A stretch of 6,213 nucleotides of DNA, taken from the NCBI GenBank assembly GCA_946409145.1, contig CAMJVA010000096.1, positions 1-6,213 on the forward strand, given 5' to 3'. The notes below the pieces were generated by a model. It was not told the DNA's origin and searched no databases. It saw only the letters and a program-made list of their open reading frames with translations. Positions 1 through 6,140 of the stretch are shown in pieces. The DNA comes from an uncultured Enterococcus sp. Its GTDB lineage: Bacteria > Bacillota > Bacilli > Lactobacillales > Enterococcaceae. Within the stretch, counting starts at the first letter, position 1; each line of letters begins with the position of its first letter. The position numbers and the translations under genes are program-made.

Positions 1-47
1 GAGATTTCCATTGGTGACTGGAGTTCAGACGTGTGCTCTTCCGATCT
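1..47 (+). other. Illumina sequencing adapter with index (artefact)
   Basis: These bases are library adapter, not genome. Bases 14-47 match the standard TruSeq Read 2 / indexing primer sequence (starting GTGACTGGAGTTCAG, ending GCTCTTCCGATCT). Bases 1-5 (GAGAT) are the end of the P7 flow-cell primer, and bases 6-13 (TTCCATTG) sit exactly where the 8-base i7 index belongs. True insert begins at about base 48. The in-frame TAA at 47-49 straddles the junction and is therefore not a biological stop. The match is by recognition and covers the full expected layout of P7 tail, index and Read 2 site. Confidence 0.97.
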
Positions 48-49
48 AA

Positions 50-337
50 GCCCCTTTAGCTCGTACTGCAAAAATTGATTTTTCCCAGATTGAAAAAGTG
101 GAAAGCTTGACAGAAATGCCAGAAAACAAAGTCCGCATTGCTGGAACGGCTACTAATCATTATTTGACTGGACGATTTAGCATAGAAGGACAAGCTAGTG
201 AGCTTTTTGTTTATCGTAAAAGCCCTGTCTTTTTGAAAATTACCACGAAAGATAAAATCTATTATTTCGCTGATAAGGACCCAGAAAAGACAGAAAAAGC
301 TATTGAAATATTGGAAAGTGAGCTGAAAAATAAGTAG
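50..337 (+). CDS. Bacterial PH-domain protein, C-terminal part (5' truncated)
   Basis: The frame is open from the adapter junction (first whole codon at 50) to TAG at 335-337, giving 95 visible residues. A GTG at 98 could be taken as a start, but it has no ribosome binding site, and the codons before it (APLARTAKIDFSQIEKVE) read like protein. The gene therefore almost certainly begins beyond the contig end. The pattern of short beta strands (residues like IDFSQIEKVE, KVRIAGTAT, GRFSIEG, SELFVYRKSPVFLKITTKDKIYYF) followed by a C-terminal helix (PEKTEKAIEILESEL) fits the bacterial Pleckstrin-homology fold, probably the PF10882-like group. Family members often have membrane helices before this domain, but none are visible here. 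No specific role can be assigned. It converges on the minus-strand frame at 56-685. Confidence 0.65.
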   Translation, partial: APLARTAKIDFSQIEKVESLTEMPENKVRIAGTATNHYLTGRFSIEGQASELFVYRKSPVFLKITTKDKIYYFADKDPEKTEKAIEILESELKNK

Positions 338-685
338 TTTCTGGAAAAAATTATTTAGATAATCAAGTTGTTTAAACAATCGTTCCATAAAACAGATAAT
401 TTTTCTTGAAAAATAGTTCTTAAAAAATGACCACAAGAAAACAAACCAAGGAGAAGTCACTTTCCCTGAACGATAAATGTTAAAATAAAAACTTTCGATA
501 GTTTTCTTTTGGAAAAGGCAAGTTTTCCTAGTACCCTTTAAACTTTCTAAAATATGTAACATGGCGGTTTCCCTTAATAATAGTGTATCGTCACCAAAAT
601 TTTTATAATACGCTAAAGTTCTCTTTTCAATAGTTGAAACTTTTAAATTACAAAATTGTTCGCTACTTAAGGAACTGGTTTTCAT
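56..685 (-). CDS. Unrecognised protein; real N-terminal part, doubtful C-terminus
   Basis: I do not recognise this protein. The start is convincing: ATG at 685-683, preceded five bases upstream by AGAGGGGGAG (700-691), with a TATAAA box (711-706) just before it. Residues 1-60 are mixed and protein-like (MKTSSLSSEQFCNLKVSTIE, then a likely helix around LLLRETAMLHILESL). Residues 62-115 become rich in Phe, Tyr, Trp and Lys. From residue 117 to the stop (209 residues) the frame lies antisense to the PH-domain gene, so this part is probably not native. Both other minus frames hit stops between about 345 and 375, so one frameshift, natural or from the A/T homopolymers here, would end the protein near 110 residues and clear of its neighbour. 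It could be a small unknown gene, a decaying gene, or a chance frame behind a leader. Confidence 0.4.
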   Translation of the reverse strand: MKTSSLSSEQFCNLKVSTIEKRTLAYYKNFGDDTLLLRETAMLHILESLKGTRKTCLFQKKTIESFYFNIYRSGKVTSPWFVFLWSFFKNYFSRKIICFMERLFKQLDYLNNFFQKLLIFQLTFQYFNSFFCLFWVLISEIIDFIFRGNFQKDRAFTINKKLTSLSFYAKSSSQIMISSRSSNADFVFWHFCQAFHFFNLGKINFCSTS

Positions 686-690
686 AAAAA

Positions 691-711
691 CTCCCCCTCT
701 ACTTATTTATA
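691..711 (-). promoter_or_regulatory. Possible -10 box and strong RBS for the gene starting at 685
   Basis: On the minus strand TATAAA (711-706) resembles a -10 element and is followed by AGAGGGGGAG (700-691), an almost ideal Shine-Dalgarno sequence five bases from the ATG at 685. No convincing -35 is found at the right distance. A short inverted repeat, AGAGAA/TTCTCT, lies just upstream (about 719-737). The ribosome binding site is clear; the promoter is tentative. Confidence 0.4.
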
Positions 712-754
712 CGTTTGAGAGAGAAAAAAGTGTTCTCTAAAAAGGAAAAATATT

Positions 755-793
755 AAAAAAAGTTGTCGCAAAAAATTTTGCAACAACTTTTTT
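755..793 (-). terminator. Rho-independent terminator of the opuA operon
   Basis: A long stem is formed by 762-773 (GTTGTCGCAAAA) with 776-787 (TTTTGCAACAAC), with a single C/A mismatch at 767/782. It is flanked by seven A at 755-761 and six T at 788-793. In practice the innermost A/T pairs must open to form a loop. Read on the minus strand it starts four bases after the TGA of the permease/binding gene and ends in a T tract, a textbook terminator. The flanking symmetry means it could also work on the plus strand, though no plus-strand gene lies just before it. Confidence 0.85.
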
Positions 794-796
794 GTT

Positions 797-2524
797 TCAA
801 TTGTTTACCCATTGAGCGACTTGTTCTTCATGACTTTCTATCCAATCTTTCGCTGCTTTTTCTGGCGTTTCTCCATTACTTACAGCTAACATTACTTCTT
901 CCATGTCTTCTTGTTCCCAATGGAAATTATCAAGAATAGTATACGCTTCTGGAAAATCTTCTTTGAAACCTTCTCTGACCATAGTATGAATGCTTTCCGC
1001 CTCTCCCATGATTCCTTTTGGATCAGTTAAATATTTCAAATCATATTTAGCAAACATCCAGTGAGGAGACCAACCAGTAATGACAATTTCTTCTTGGTTT
1101 TTAATGGCTTTATCTAAAGCGACTGTCATGGCTCCAGATGAAGAAGCAACTAAATTCCAATCTGATAAATTATCATAAGCTCCCATAGTATTCTCAGCTG
1201 TTTTCATAATACCAGCGCCTGGCTCTATTCCAGTAACTTTTTTCCCCGCTTCTGTATTTAAATCTTCAATCGAGTTAACAGACATATAACTTGGAACTAC
1301 AATTCCCAATTTAGCTCCAGCTAAATTTTCTCCTAAGTCTTCCAGTTGATCTTTATATTTTTCATACTGAGCTTCATGGGTTGTAGGTAACCAAGCTGCG
1401 ACCATTCCATCAGTTTCTTTGTTTGCCACAGATTGCCACATCACCGTCATATCTAAAGGAGTTAATTCTACCTCGTACCCTTCTTGTTCCAAAACTTTTG
1501 CAACTACATTGGTCGATGCTATTTCCGTATCCCATTCTACATAAGACAAATGGATTTTCCCTTTACTTGTACTTGTTGAAGGTAAAATAATACTTCCTAT
1601 AATTAGCATAACTAGCACTAAAGTTCCTACACCACTTATCCATTTCCCTTTTTTAGTTTTCAAAAAACCAACGTGTGTTTTATTTCTTTTTGGTTGGTTT
1701 AATTTTTGGGTAAATCGATCAATAATAATCGCTAAAATAACCAAAGATAAGCCGTTAACAAATCCTTTTCCTACTTGAGCTTGTTGCAAAGCAGATAAGA
1801 CGCCTCGACCTAATCCTGGTGCGCCAATCATTGAAGCTGTGACAACCATGGACAAGGCTAACATCATGGTTTGATTGACTCCTGCCATAATGGTTCCTTT
1901 AGCAAGAGGTAATTCTAGTTTAAATAATTTTTGGCGTGCAGTTCCTCCAAAAGAATCACTTGCTTCCACTAATTCACTAGGAATTTGTCGAATGCCTAAG
2001 TTGGTCATTCTCACAGTTGGTGGTAAAGCAAAAATAACTGATGCAAAAACACCTGGAACCATCCCAATTCCAAAAAACGCTACCGCTGGAATTAAGTAAA
2101 CAAAAGCTGGCATTGTCTGCATAAAATCAAGGACAGGAGCTAAAATTGCATTGGCTTTTTTACTTTTAGCCATTAAAATCCCCAAAGGAATCCCAATCAC
2201 TACAGAAACTATACTGGCTAATAAAACTAAAGTGACTGTATTCATTAAATCTGTCCATAATCCTTGATTGTATATAAATAGTAAACCAAAAAATGTTAAT
2301 AGGCCTAAACCAATTTTTTTCTTACTTAAAAAGAAAGCTAATCCTGTTAAAAGAACAATCCATAATAATGGTGGTAACCAAAGTAAAAAATTTGTAATAA
2401 CATCCATTAAAGACTGTCCCAAACTTTGAATAATAGAAAAAAGTCCAGAAAAAGTATTGGTTAGCCAATCGGTAAAACTTTCTACCCATTGATCCACTGG
2501 AATTGTTTGTTGTAATATGCTCAT
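797..2524 (-). CDS. opuABC: Glycine betaine ABC transporter, fused permease/substrate-binding subunit (OpuABC/BusAB type)
   Basis: The 575-residue protein fuses a BPD-type permease to its own extracytoplasmic binding domain, as in lactococcal OpuA (BusAB). Hydrophobic segments lie at about 43-66, 70-86, 95-118, 139-168, 212-236 and 256-270. The coupling (EAA) loop is at about 184-206 (EASDSFGG then LELP), where the ATPase docks. Another hydrophobic stretch (295-314) anchors the binding domain, which spans about 323-575 (HLSYVEWDTEIAST onward). Trp331, Trp378 (AAWLP) and Trp485 (GWSPHW) are well placed to form the aromatic cage that holds the quaternary ammonium of glycine betaine. ATG at 2524 has AAGGAGGAG at a 7-base spacing and starts one base after the ATPase stop. 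The gene is last in its operon and is followed by a terminator. Carnitine or proline betaine as additional substrates cannot be excluded. Confidence 0.95.
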   Translation of the reverse strand: MSILQQTIPVDQWVESFTDWLTNTFSGLFSIIQSLGQSLMDVITNFLLWLPPLLWIVLLTGLAFFLSKKKIGLGLLTFFGLLFIYNQGLWTDLMNTVTLVLLASIVSVVIGIPLGILMAKSKKANAILAPVLDFMQTMPAFVYLIPAVAFFGIGMVPGVFASVIFALPPTVRMTNLGIRQIPSELVEASDSFGGTARQKLFKLELPLAKGTIMAGVNQTMMLALSMVVTASMIGAPGLGRGVLSALQQAQVGKGFVNGLSLVILAIIIDRFTQKLNQPKRNKTHVGFLKTKKGKWISGVGTLVLVMLIIGSIILPSTSTSKGKIHLSYVEWDTEIASTNVVAKVLEQEGYEVELTPLDMTVMWQSVANKETDGMVAAWLPTTHEAQYEKYKDQLEDLGENLAGAKLGIVVPSYMSVNSIEDLNTEAGKKVTGIEPGAGIMKTAENTMGAYDNLSDWNLVASSSGAMTVALDKAIKNQEEIVITGWSPHWMFAKYDLKYLTDPKGIMGEAESIHTMVREGFKEDFPEAYTILDNFHWEQEDMEEVMLAVSNGETPEKAAKDWIESHEEQVAQWVNN

Positions 2525-2525
2525 T

Positions 2526-3722
2526 TTATATCTCCTCCTTGTGGGAATCTGATTGACTTAGAGCTTCAATAACGCTGCCTCTAATGACAACTCCTTTTAA
2601 TTTATCCTTTTCATCCACTACAGCAAGAGGAGCCTCTGCATCTTTAATGACATTAAAAATATCTGTAACTAACATCTCTTCAGAAATTTTAATCACATTT
2701 TTATCAATCATATCTTTTAAGTTTAAATTTTCTTTTCTAGCTTTAAAAGCATTTAAGGCAGTTAAACTTCCTTTTAGTTGGCGTTTTTTATCTACTGCTA
2801 AAAGCATACTGACCCCTTCTTTACGCATGCGATTTAAAGCTACATTTGGACCATCCATTTCAATATTCATCGTAATAGCTGGTTCCATAATATTTTTTGC
2901 CATGAGAACCTTAGAACGATCCACATCTTCAACAAAATCTTTCACATATTGATTTGCAGGATTGGTTAAAATTTCTTCTCCTGTACCAATTTGCATAATT
3001 TGACCATCTTTCATTAAAGCAATACGATCTCCAATTCGTAAAGCTTCATTTAAATCATGGGTAATAAAAATAATGGTTTTTTTAACATTTTCTTGTAAAT
3101 CTAATAACTCATCTTGCATTTCTCGACGAATTAAAGGATCGAGTGCAGAAAAGGCTTCATCCATTAATAATATTTCAGGATCATTAGCTAATGCCCTAGC
3201 AAGCCCAACTCTTTGTTGCATTCCGCCTGATAATTGATCTGGATATTGATCTTTGAAAGAAAGCAGACTGGAATTTTCTAAAGCTTTTTCGGCTTTTGCT
3301 TTTCGTTCATTTTTAGGAACACCTCTAAGCTCTAAACCTAATTCCGTATTTTCTAAAATTGTCCGATGAGGAAATAAGGCAAAACTCTGAAAAACCATAT
3401 TAATTTTATGACGACGAACTTCTTGTAATTCTTCTTTTTTCATCTTAGCTATATTCACATCGTCTATATAAATTTCTCCACTGGTTGGTTCAATTAAACG
3501 ATTTAAAAGACGAATTAACGTAGATTTTCCTGACCCAGAAAGGCCCATAATAACAAAAATTTCTCCTTCTTCTACTTCAAAATTTGCATTATAAACTCCA
3601 ACTGTTGATCCAGTTTTTTGCAAAATTTCAGTTTTTGATTTTTTGTTTTTCATCATTTCTAGAGCTTGTTGTTGCTTTTTACCAAAAACTTTTGTTAGTT
3701 GTGTTACTTTTACTTTTACCAC
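2526..3722 (-). CDS. opuAA: Glycine betaine ABC transporter ATP-binding subunit with tandem CBS domains (OpuAA/BusAA)
   Basis: This 398-residue protein is the cytoplasmic ATPase that powers betaine uptake. It shows Walker [10 protein letters not shown] (60-68), the Q-loop at Gln112, the signature LSGGMQQR (164-171), Walker B ILLMDEA (184-190) and the switch His222 (FITHD). The ~45-residue N-terminal lead-in is typical of ProV/OpuAA proteins. Residues 276-390 form two CBS domains (NIMEPAITM and MIDKNVIKI begin the repeats). In the lactococcal homologue these set the ionic-strength threshold and bind inhibitory cyclic di-AMP; that function is inferred here from family. The start is GTG at 3722, chosen because AAAGGAGG (3737-3730) sits seven bases before it and the sequence [14 protein letters not shown] aligns with the family; the nearby ATG is out of frame. 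The stop is one base from the downstream ATG, so the two genes are translationally coupled. Confidence 0.95.
   Translation of the reverse strand: MVKVKVTQLTKVFGKKQQQALEMMKNKKSKTEILQKTGSTVGVYNANFEVEEGEIFVIMGLSGSGKSTLIRLLNRLIEPTSGEIYIDDVNIAKMKKEELQEVRRHKINMVFQSFALFPHRTILENTELGLELRGVPKNERKAKAEKALENSSLLSFKDQYPDQLSGGMQQRVGLARALANDPEILLMDEAFSALDPLIRREMQDELLDLQENVKKTIIFITHDLNEALRIGDRIALMKDGQIMQIGTGEEILTNPANQYVKDFVEDVDRSKVLMAKNIMEPAITMNIEMDGPNVALNRMRKEGVSMLLAVDKKRQLKGSLTALNAFKARKENLNLKDMIDKNVIKISEEMLVTDIFNVIKDAEAPLAVVDEKDKLKGVVIRGSVIEALSQSDSHKEEI
2531..2540 (-). promoter_or_regulatory. RBS of the permease/binding gene, inside the ATPase gene's end
   Basis: AAGGAGGAGA on the minus strand is a near-perfect Shine-Dalgarno sequence seven bases from the ATG at 2524. 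The same bases encode the last residues (KEEI) of the ATPase, whose TAA is at 2528-2526. One stretch therefore serves as both coding sequence and ribosome binding site, which couples translation of the two transporter subunits. Confidence 0.9.
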
Positions 3723-3814
3723 TTTTCATCCTCCTTTTATATTTTCAGATAATATTCATGGTTATTTTCATTTTTTTCATGACTGTTTCGTCTTAAAAAA
3801 ATATTTCCCTGAAA

Positions 3815-3852
3815 AAACTGACCACACTAGTTTAACAACATGTGGTCAGTTT
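3815..3852. promoter_or_regulatory. Inverted repeat, candidate BusR operator of the opuA operon
   Basis: Two perfect 12-base arms, AAACTGACCACA (3815-3826) and TGTGGTCAGTTT (3841-3852), are separated by 14 bases, a 38-bp dyad with arm centres 26 bp apart. The spacer contains the -10 box, one arm reaches the first base of the -35, and the other covers the expected transcription start, so a bound protein would block RNA polymerase. The adjacent gene encodes a BusR-type repressor, and BusR tetramers are known to read widely spaced bipartite sites before the betaine operon. No T tract follows that would make it a terminator. Assignment to BusR is inference from position and family. Confidence 0.8.
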
Positions 3853-3857
3853 GTCAA
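3829..3857 (-). promoter_or_regulatory. Promoter of the opuAA-opuABC operon
   Basis: On the minus strand a perfect -35 TTGACA (3857-3852) is followed after exactly 17 bases by TAAACT (3834-3829), a four-of-six match to the -10 consensus. Transcription would start near 3822, giving a leader of about 100 bases before the GTG at 3722. The strong -35 with a weaker -10 inside the inverted repeat fits a promoter that is strong unless repressed. Confidence 0.85.
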
Positions 3858-3858
3858 A

Positions 3859-3914
3859 AAAAAAAGAGATAAAAGATAATTTTATTCTTATCTCTTGTCT
3901 CTTATCTCTTTTTT
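3859..3914 (-). terminator. Terminator after busR with two alternative 5' arms
   Basis: Read on the minus strand, AAGAGATAAGA occurs twice in tandem just after the busR stop (beginning near 3909 and near 3894). Both copies can pair with the single downstream arm TTATCTCTT, which runs into ten T residues ending at about 3856. The nearer copy gives a hairpin with nine paired bases (AAGAGATAA/TTATCTCTT) plus an inner ATAA/TTAT extension across a small internal loop; the farther copy gives a longer loop. The U tract directly abuts the -35 of the opuA promoter, so it separates busR transcription from the transporter operon. The stem is A/T-rich and its efficiency is uncertain. Confidence 0.7.
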
Positions 3915-4554
3915 AATTCAGCTCTATATTTTTCGGATAAAAAAAGTGTTGCATTCTCTGAAATACTAACTCTTCTCCCACAAAAAATACTGTTTCTCCC
4001 ACTTCAAATTTAGCATAAGGACCAGGAGATAACAATAAGCGATCTTCATGTTGAATCGCTACTACTGTGGCTCCTGTTTCTTGCCAAATATTTAATTCAC
4101 CAATGGATTGATTTAAATGTACTGCTTTGTCATCTAATACAATTTCATATGGGACAAAAGGAGCAGTTTGATGGCGAATTTTTGTTTGAGAAACTAAAGT
4201 ATCTAGAAGTGTAGAAAAGTTTTCTAATTCCTCTTGTTGACGGTTCACACTATTTAAAATTTCTTGTTTTAAATCTTGAATGGAAGACACATCATGATAT
4301 TGAATTAAATATGATTTAGCTTTTTCTTTTGAGGCCACATAAGCACCACTACCATGTCGAACTTCCATAATTCCTAGATCTACTAAAACATTTATGGCTT
4401 TTCGCGCAGTTTCAGGTGAAGTATTAAAATTGCTCGCTAAAGTGGATCGGGCATGAATTTTTTCCCCTTCATGATAACGATTTTCCACAATACGTTCAGC
4501 TATGGCTACAGCAATTTGCTGATAGCGTGGGACAACTAATTTCTTTTTGGCCAT
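3913..4554 (-). CDS. busR: BusR-type GntR/RCK_C transcriptional repressor of betaine uptake
   Basis: This 213-residue cytoplasmic regulator has the three-part BusR build. A GntR winged helix lies at about 8-75 (YQQIAVAIAERIVEN, then STLASNFNTSPETARKAI as the recognition helix region and the wing at EVRHGSGAYV). A long helix at about 88-125 (IQDLKQEILNSVNRQQEEL) is probably coiled coil, and an RCK_C/TrkA_C domain occupies about 133-206. In streptococci and lactococci RCK_C binds cyclic di-AMP and the tetramer then represses the busA operon; that is family knowledge. The position directly upstream of opuAA and the dyad over its promoter support the same target here. ATG at 4554 follows AAAGGA at roughly ten bases, a rather long spacing. 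It starts 47 bases after the ligase gene with no clear terminator or strong promoter between, so read-through from upstream is likely. Confidence 0.92.
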   Translation of the reverse strand: MAKKKLVVPRYQQIAVAIAERIVENRYHEGEKIHARSTLASNFNTSPETARKAINVLVDLGIMEVRHGSGAYVASKEKAKSYLIQYHDVSSIQDLKQEILNSVNRQQEELENFSTLLDTLVSQTKIRHQTAPFVPYEIVLDDKAVHLNQSIGELNIWQETGATVVAIQHEDRLLLSPGPYAKFEVGETVFFVGEELVFQRMQHFFYPKNIELN

Positions 4555-4601
4555 CTTAACACTGTCCTTTCCTATTATCGAGGAAGTAAAAATGAATAAC
4601 C

Positions 4602-5636
4602 TTACTTTTTAAAAGCCGTAGCTAATAATTTTTCACACAATTCATTATAATTAATGCCCACTACTTGAGCTTCTTGAGGTAAAAGAGACGTTGGGGTCAT
4701 CCCTGGTAAAGTGTTGGCTTCAATAAATTGAATGTCTTTGTTTTCTCCTAGCATAAAGTCAACGCGGCAATAGCCAGAAAGCTCTAAAACTTTAAAAGAT
4801 TTTACTGCTAATTCTTGCATTTTTTTAGTAGTGGCTTCATCCAGTTCCGCTGGAGTCACTTCTTTTGTTGCTCCCGCTTGATATTTATTGGCATAATCAT
4901 AAAATCCTTTTAAAGGAATAATTTCAATTAAAGGAAGGGCCACTCCTTCAATAACGCCTACAGAAAATTCTCGACCTAAAACTTTTTTCTCTACTAAAAC
5001 TTTGGCACTATATTCCTTAGCCTCCATTAAAGCTTGGGTCATTTGACTTAGTTCGTCCACCATTTGAATACCTATGGAACTTCCATTATCTAAAGGTTTT
5101 ACAACACAGGGATAAGTCACCTGATCTAAAAATTCTGCCAAATCACTTTCTTCATCATAAATCCAATAATCAGGTGTGGGAATATTTTCTAAAGCCACTA
5201 ATTTTTTGGCTAAAATTTTATCCATAGCAAGAGCAGAACCTTTATAACCACTTCCTGTATAAGGAATGTGATATAAATCAAGTAGGGCTTGAATTTGGCC
5301 ATTTTCCCCAATTCCTCCGTGTAAGGCTAAAAAGACCCCATCAGCACTTTGACATAAAGAAATCACATTAGGTCCCACTAAAGCAGAAAGTTCAGGATGA
5401 GCAGCTTTTAAAGCTTCTAAATCTGGGGCAGTATGAGACACCATAGCTTCTGGTTTTACTTTGCCAAATTTTTCGTAGGCTTTAGAAAAATCACTTTCTT
5501 CTGGTAAGCCTAAAAAAACATCTAATAAGAGAGCTTCATGACCATTTTCTTCTAAGGCTTTTAAAATTTGTGCTCCAGATGACCAAGAAACATCCCGTTC
5601 ATCACTTAATCCTCCAGCTAATACAACGACTTTCAT
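4602..5636 (-). CDS. ddl: D-alanine--D-alanine ligase
   Basis: This ATP-grasp enzyme joins two D-alanines for the peptidoglycan stem peptide. The key residues are present: Glu13 (SDERDVS), the substrate loop ALHGGIGENGQIQ (104-116), Lys180 and the glycine/serine loop GSSIGI (185-190), Glu216, the omega loop FYDYANKY with Lys251-Tyr252, Arg291 and Asp293 (GYCRVDFM), and Glu306/Asn308 in FIEANTLPGMTPTSLLP. Tyr in the omega loop is the D-Ala-D-Ala pattern; VanA-type D-Ala-D-Lac ligases lack the KY pair. At 344 residues it is longer than E. coli DdlB (306), mainly through extra sequence around 48-92. It does not read like the usual enterococcal Ddl, so it could be a second, divergent copy. ATG at 5636 has AAGGGGA (5650-5644), and 12 bases separate it from the acetyltransferase stop. 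It probably shares a transcript with that gene. Confidence 0.93.
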   Translation of the reverse strand: MKVVVLAGGLSDERDVSWSSGAQILKALEENGHEALLLDVFLGLPEESDFSKAYEKFGKVKPEAMVSHTAPDLEALKAAHPELSALVGPNVISLCQSADGVFLALHGGIGENGQIQALLDLYHIPYTGSGYKGSALAMDKILAKKLVALENIPTPDYWIYDEESDLAEFLDQVTYPCVVKPLDNGSSIGIQMVDELSQMTQALMEAKEYSAKVLVEKKVLGREFSVGVIEGVALPLIEIIPLKGFYDYANKYQAGATKEVTPAELDEATTKKMQELAVKSFKVLELSGYCRVDFMLGENKDIQFIEANTLPGMTPTSLLPQEAQVVGINYNELCEKLLATAFKK

Positions 5637-5648
5637 TTTTCTATCCCC

Positions 5649-6140
5649 TTATAATTTTTTTCCTAAAATAGCTAAATCGTAATTTTTATTATTCATTTGG
5701 GCAACTTGCGGCAGCTGACCATAAGTCTTGTAGCCGTTTTTTTCAAATAAATGAATACTTTTTTGATTACTGGTAAAAATAAAAGCCAGTAACGTGGTAA
5801 TGCCTATTTTTCTGGCTTCTTTTTCTAAAAATAAAAGAGCTTGATACCCTAATCCTTGGCCTTGAGTTTTTTCCGTTAAATAAAGACTCACTTCAGCCGT
5901 GTTTTGATACCCTTCTCGGCCATAAAAATCACTTAAAGAACAGTAACCAACGATTTCATTTCCAATAAATAAAGTATACATAGGACGATTTTTTTGATGC
6001 TTGGCTAAAAAAGTTTCAAAAGAAGTTGTGGTTTCTTGGGCCACACTAGCGGTGATGCCACCTTTTTTAATCGCTTCATTATAAATCTGGGCTAAACTTT
6101 TTAAATCTTCTTTTTTAGTAAGTTGAAATATTAAGGTCAA
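5649..6140 (-). CDS. GNAT-family N-acetyltransferase, phosphinothricin-acetyltransferase-like
   Basis: This 163-residue protein has the GNAT fold. The N-terminal helix is KEDLKSLAQIYNEAI (10-24), and the central strand plus acetyl-CoA pyrophosphate loop is EVSLYLTEKTQGQGLG (83-98), with QGQGLG matching the Q/RxxGxG/A motif. The C-terminal motif is NQKSIHLFEKNGYKTYGQLP (125-144). The GYQNTAEVSLYL stretch and the closing YDLAILGKKL resemble phosphinothricin/methionine-sulfone acetyltransferases (PAT/MnaT). Those enzymes acetylate amino groups of small amino-acid-like molecules, but the substrate here is unknown. The start taken is TTG at 6140, because the fold begins almost immediately after it and AAGGA lies 6 bases upstream; no in-frame ATG exists. 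A stronger AAAGGAG farther up complicates the start. It lies just upstream of ddl, probably in one transcript. Confidence 0.85.
   Translation of the reverse strand: MTLIFQLTKKEDLKSLAQIYNEAIKKGGITASVAQETTTSFETFLAKHQKNRPMYTLFIGNEIVGYCSLSDFYGREGYQNTAEVSLYLTEKTQGQGLGYQALLFLEKEARKIGITTLLAFIFTSNQKSIHLFEKNGYKTYGQLPQVAQMNNKNYDLAILGKKL

Noticed and set aside
368..379. Perfect 12-base palindrome TTGTTTAAACAA between the PH-domain gene and its neighbour
   Set aside because: It has no loop and no T tract, so it is not a terminator, and nothing ties it to a regulator. A/T-rich palindromes of this size are not rare.
1875..2099. Plus-strand frame opposite the fused permease gene (likewise 2584-2952 and 3584-3879)
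   Set aside because: These are antisense shadows of well-supported minus-strand genes, without ribosome binding sites or recognisable protein features.
3745..3780. Eleven-codon frame (MKKMKITMNII) in the opuA leader, minus strand
   Set aside because: It has an ATG and TGA within the ~100-base leader, but no ribosome binding site precedes it and the A/T-rich composition makes such frames likely by chance.
4561..4600. Possible promoter before busR (GATAAT at about 4575-4580, minus strand)
   Set aside because: No acceptable -35 lies 16-18 bases upstream, so I do not list it; read-through from ddl explains busR transcription equally well.
4602..5636. Possible vancomycin-resistance ligase
   Set aside because: The omega loop keeps the Lys-Tyr pair of D-Ala-D-Ala ligases, and no vanH-, vanX- or vanS/R-like genes are present in the window.
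6027..6045. TGTGG and CCACA spaced by nine bases inside the acetyltransferase gene, plus a CCACACTAG match to the operator region
   Set aside because: The half-sites are short, the spacing differs from the dyad at 3815-3852, and the site is within coding sequence away from any start.
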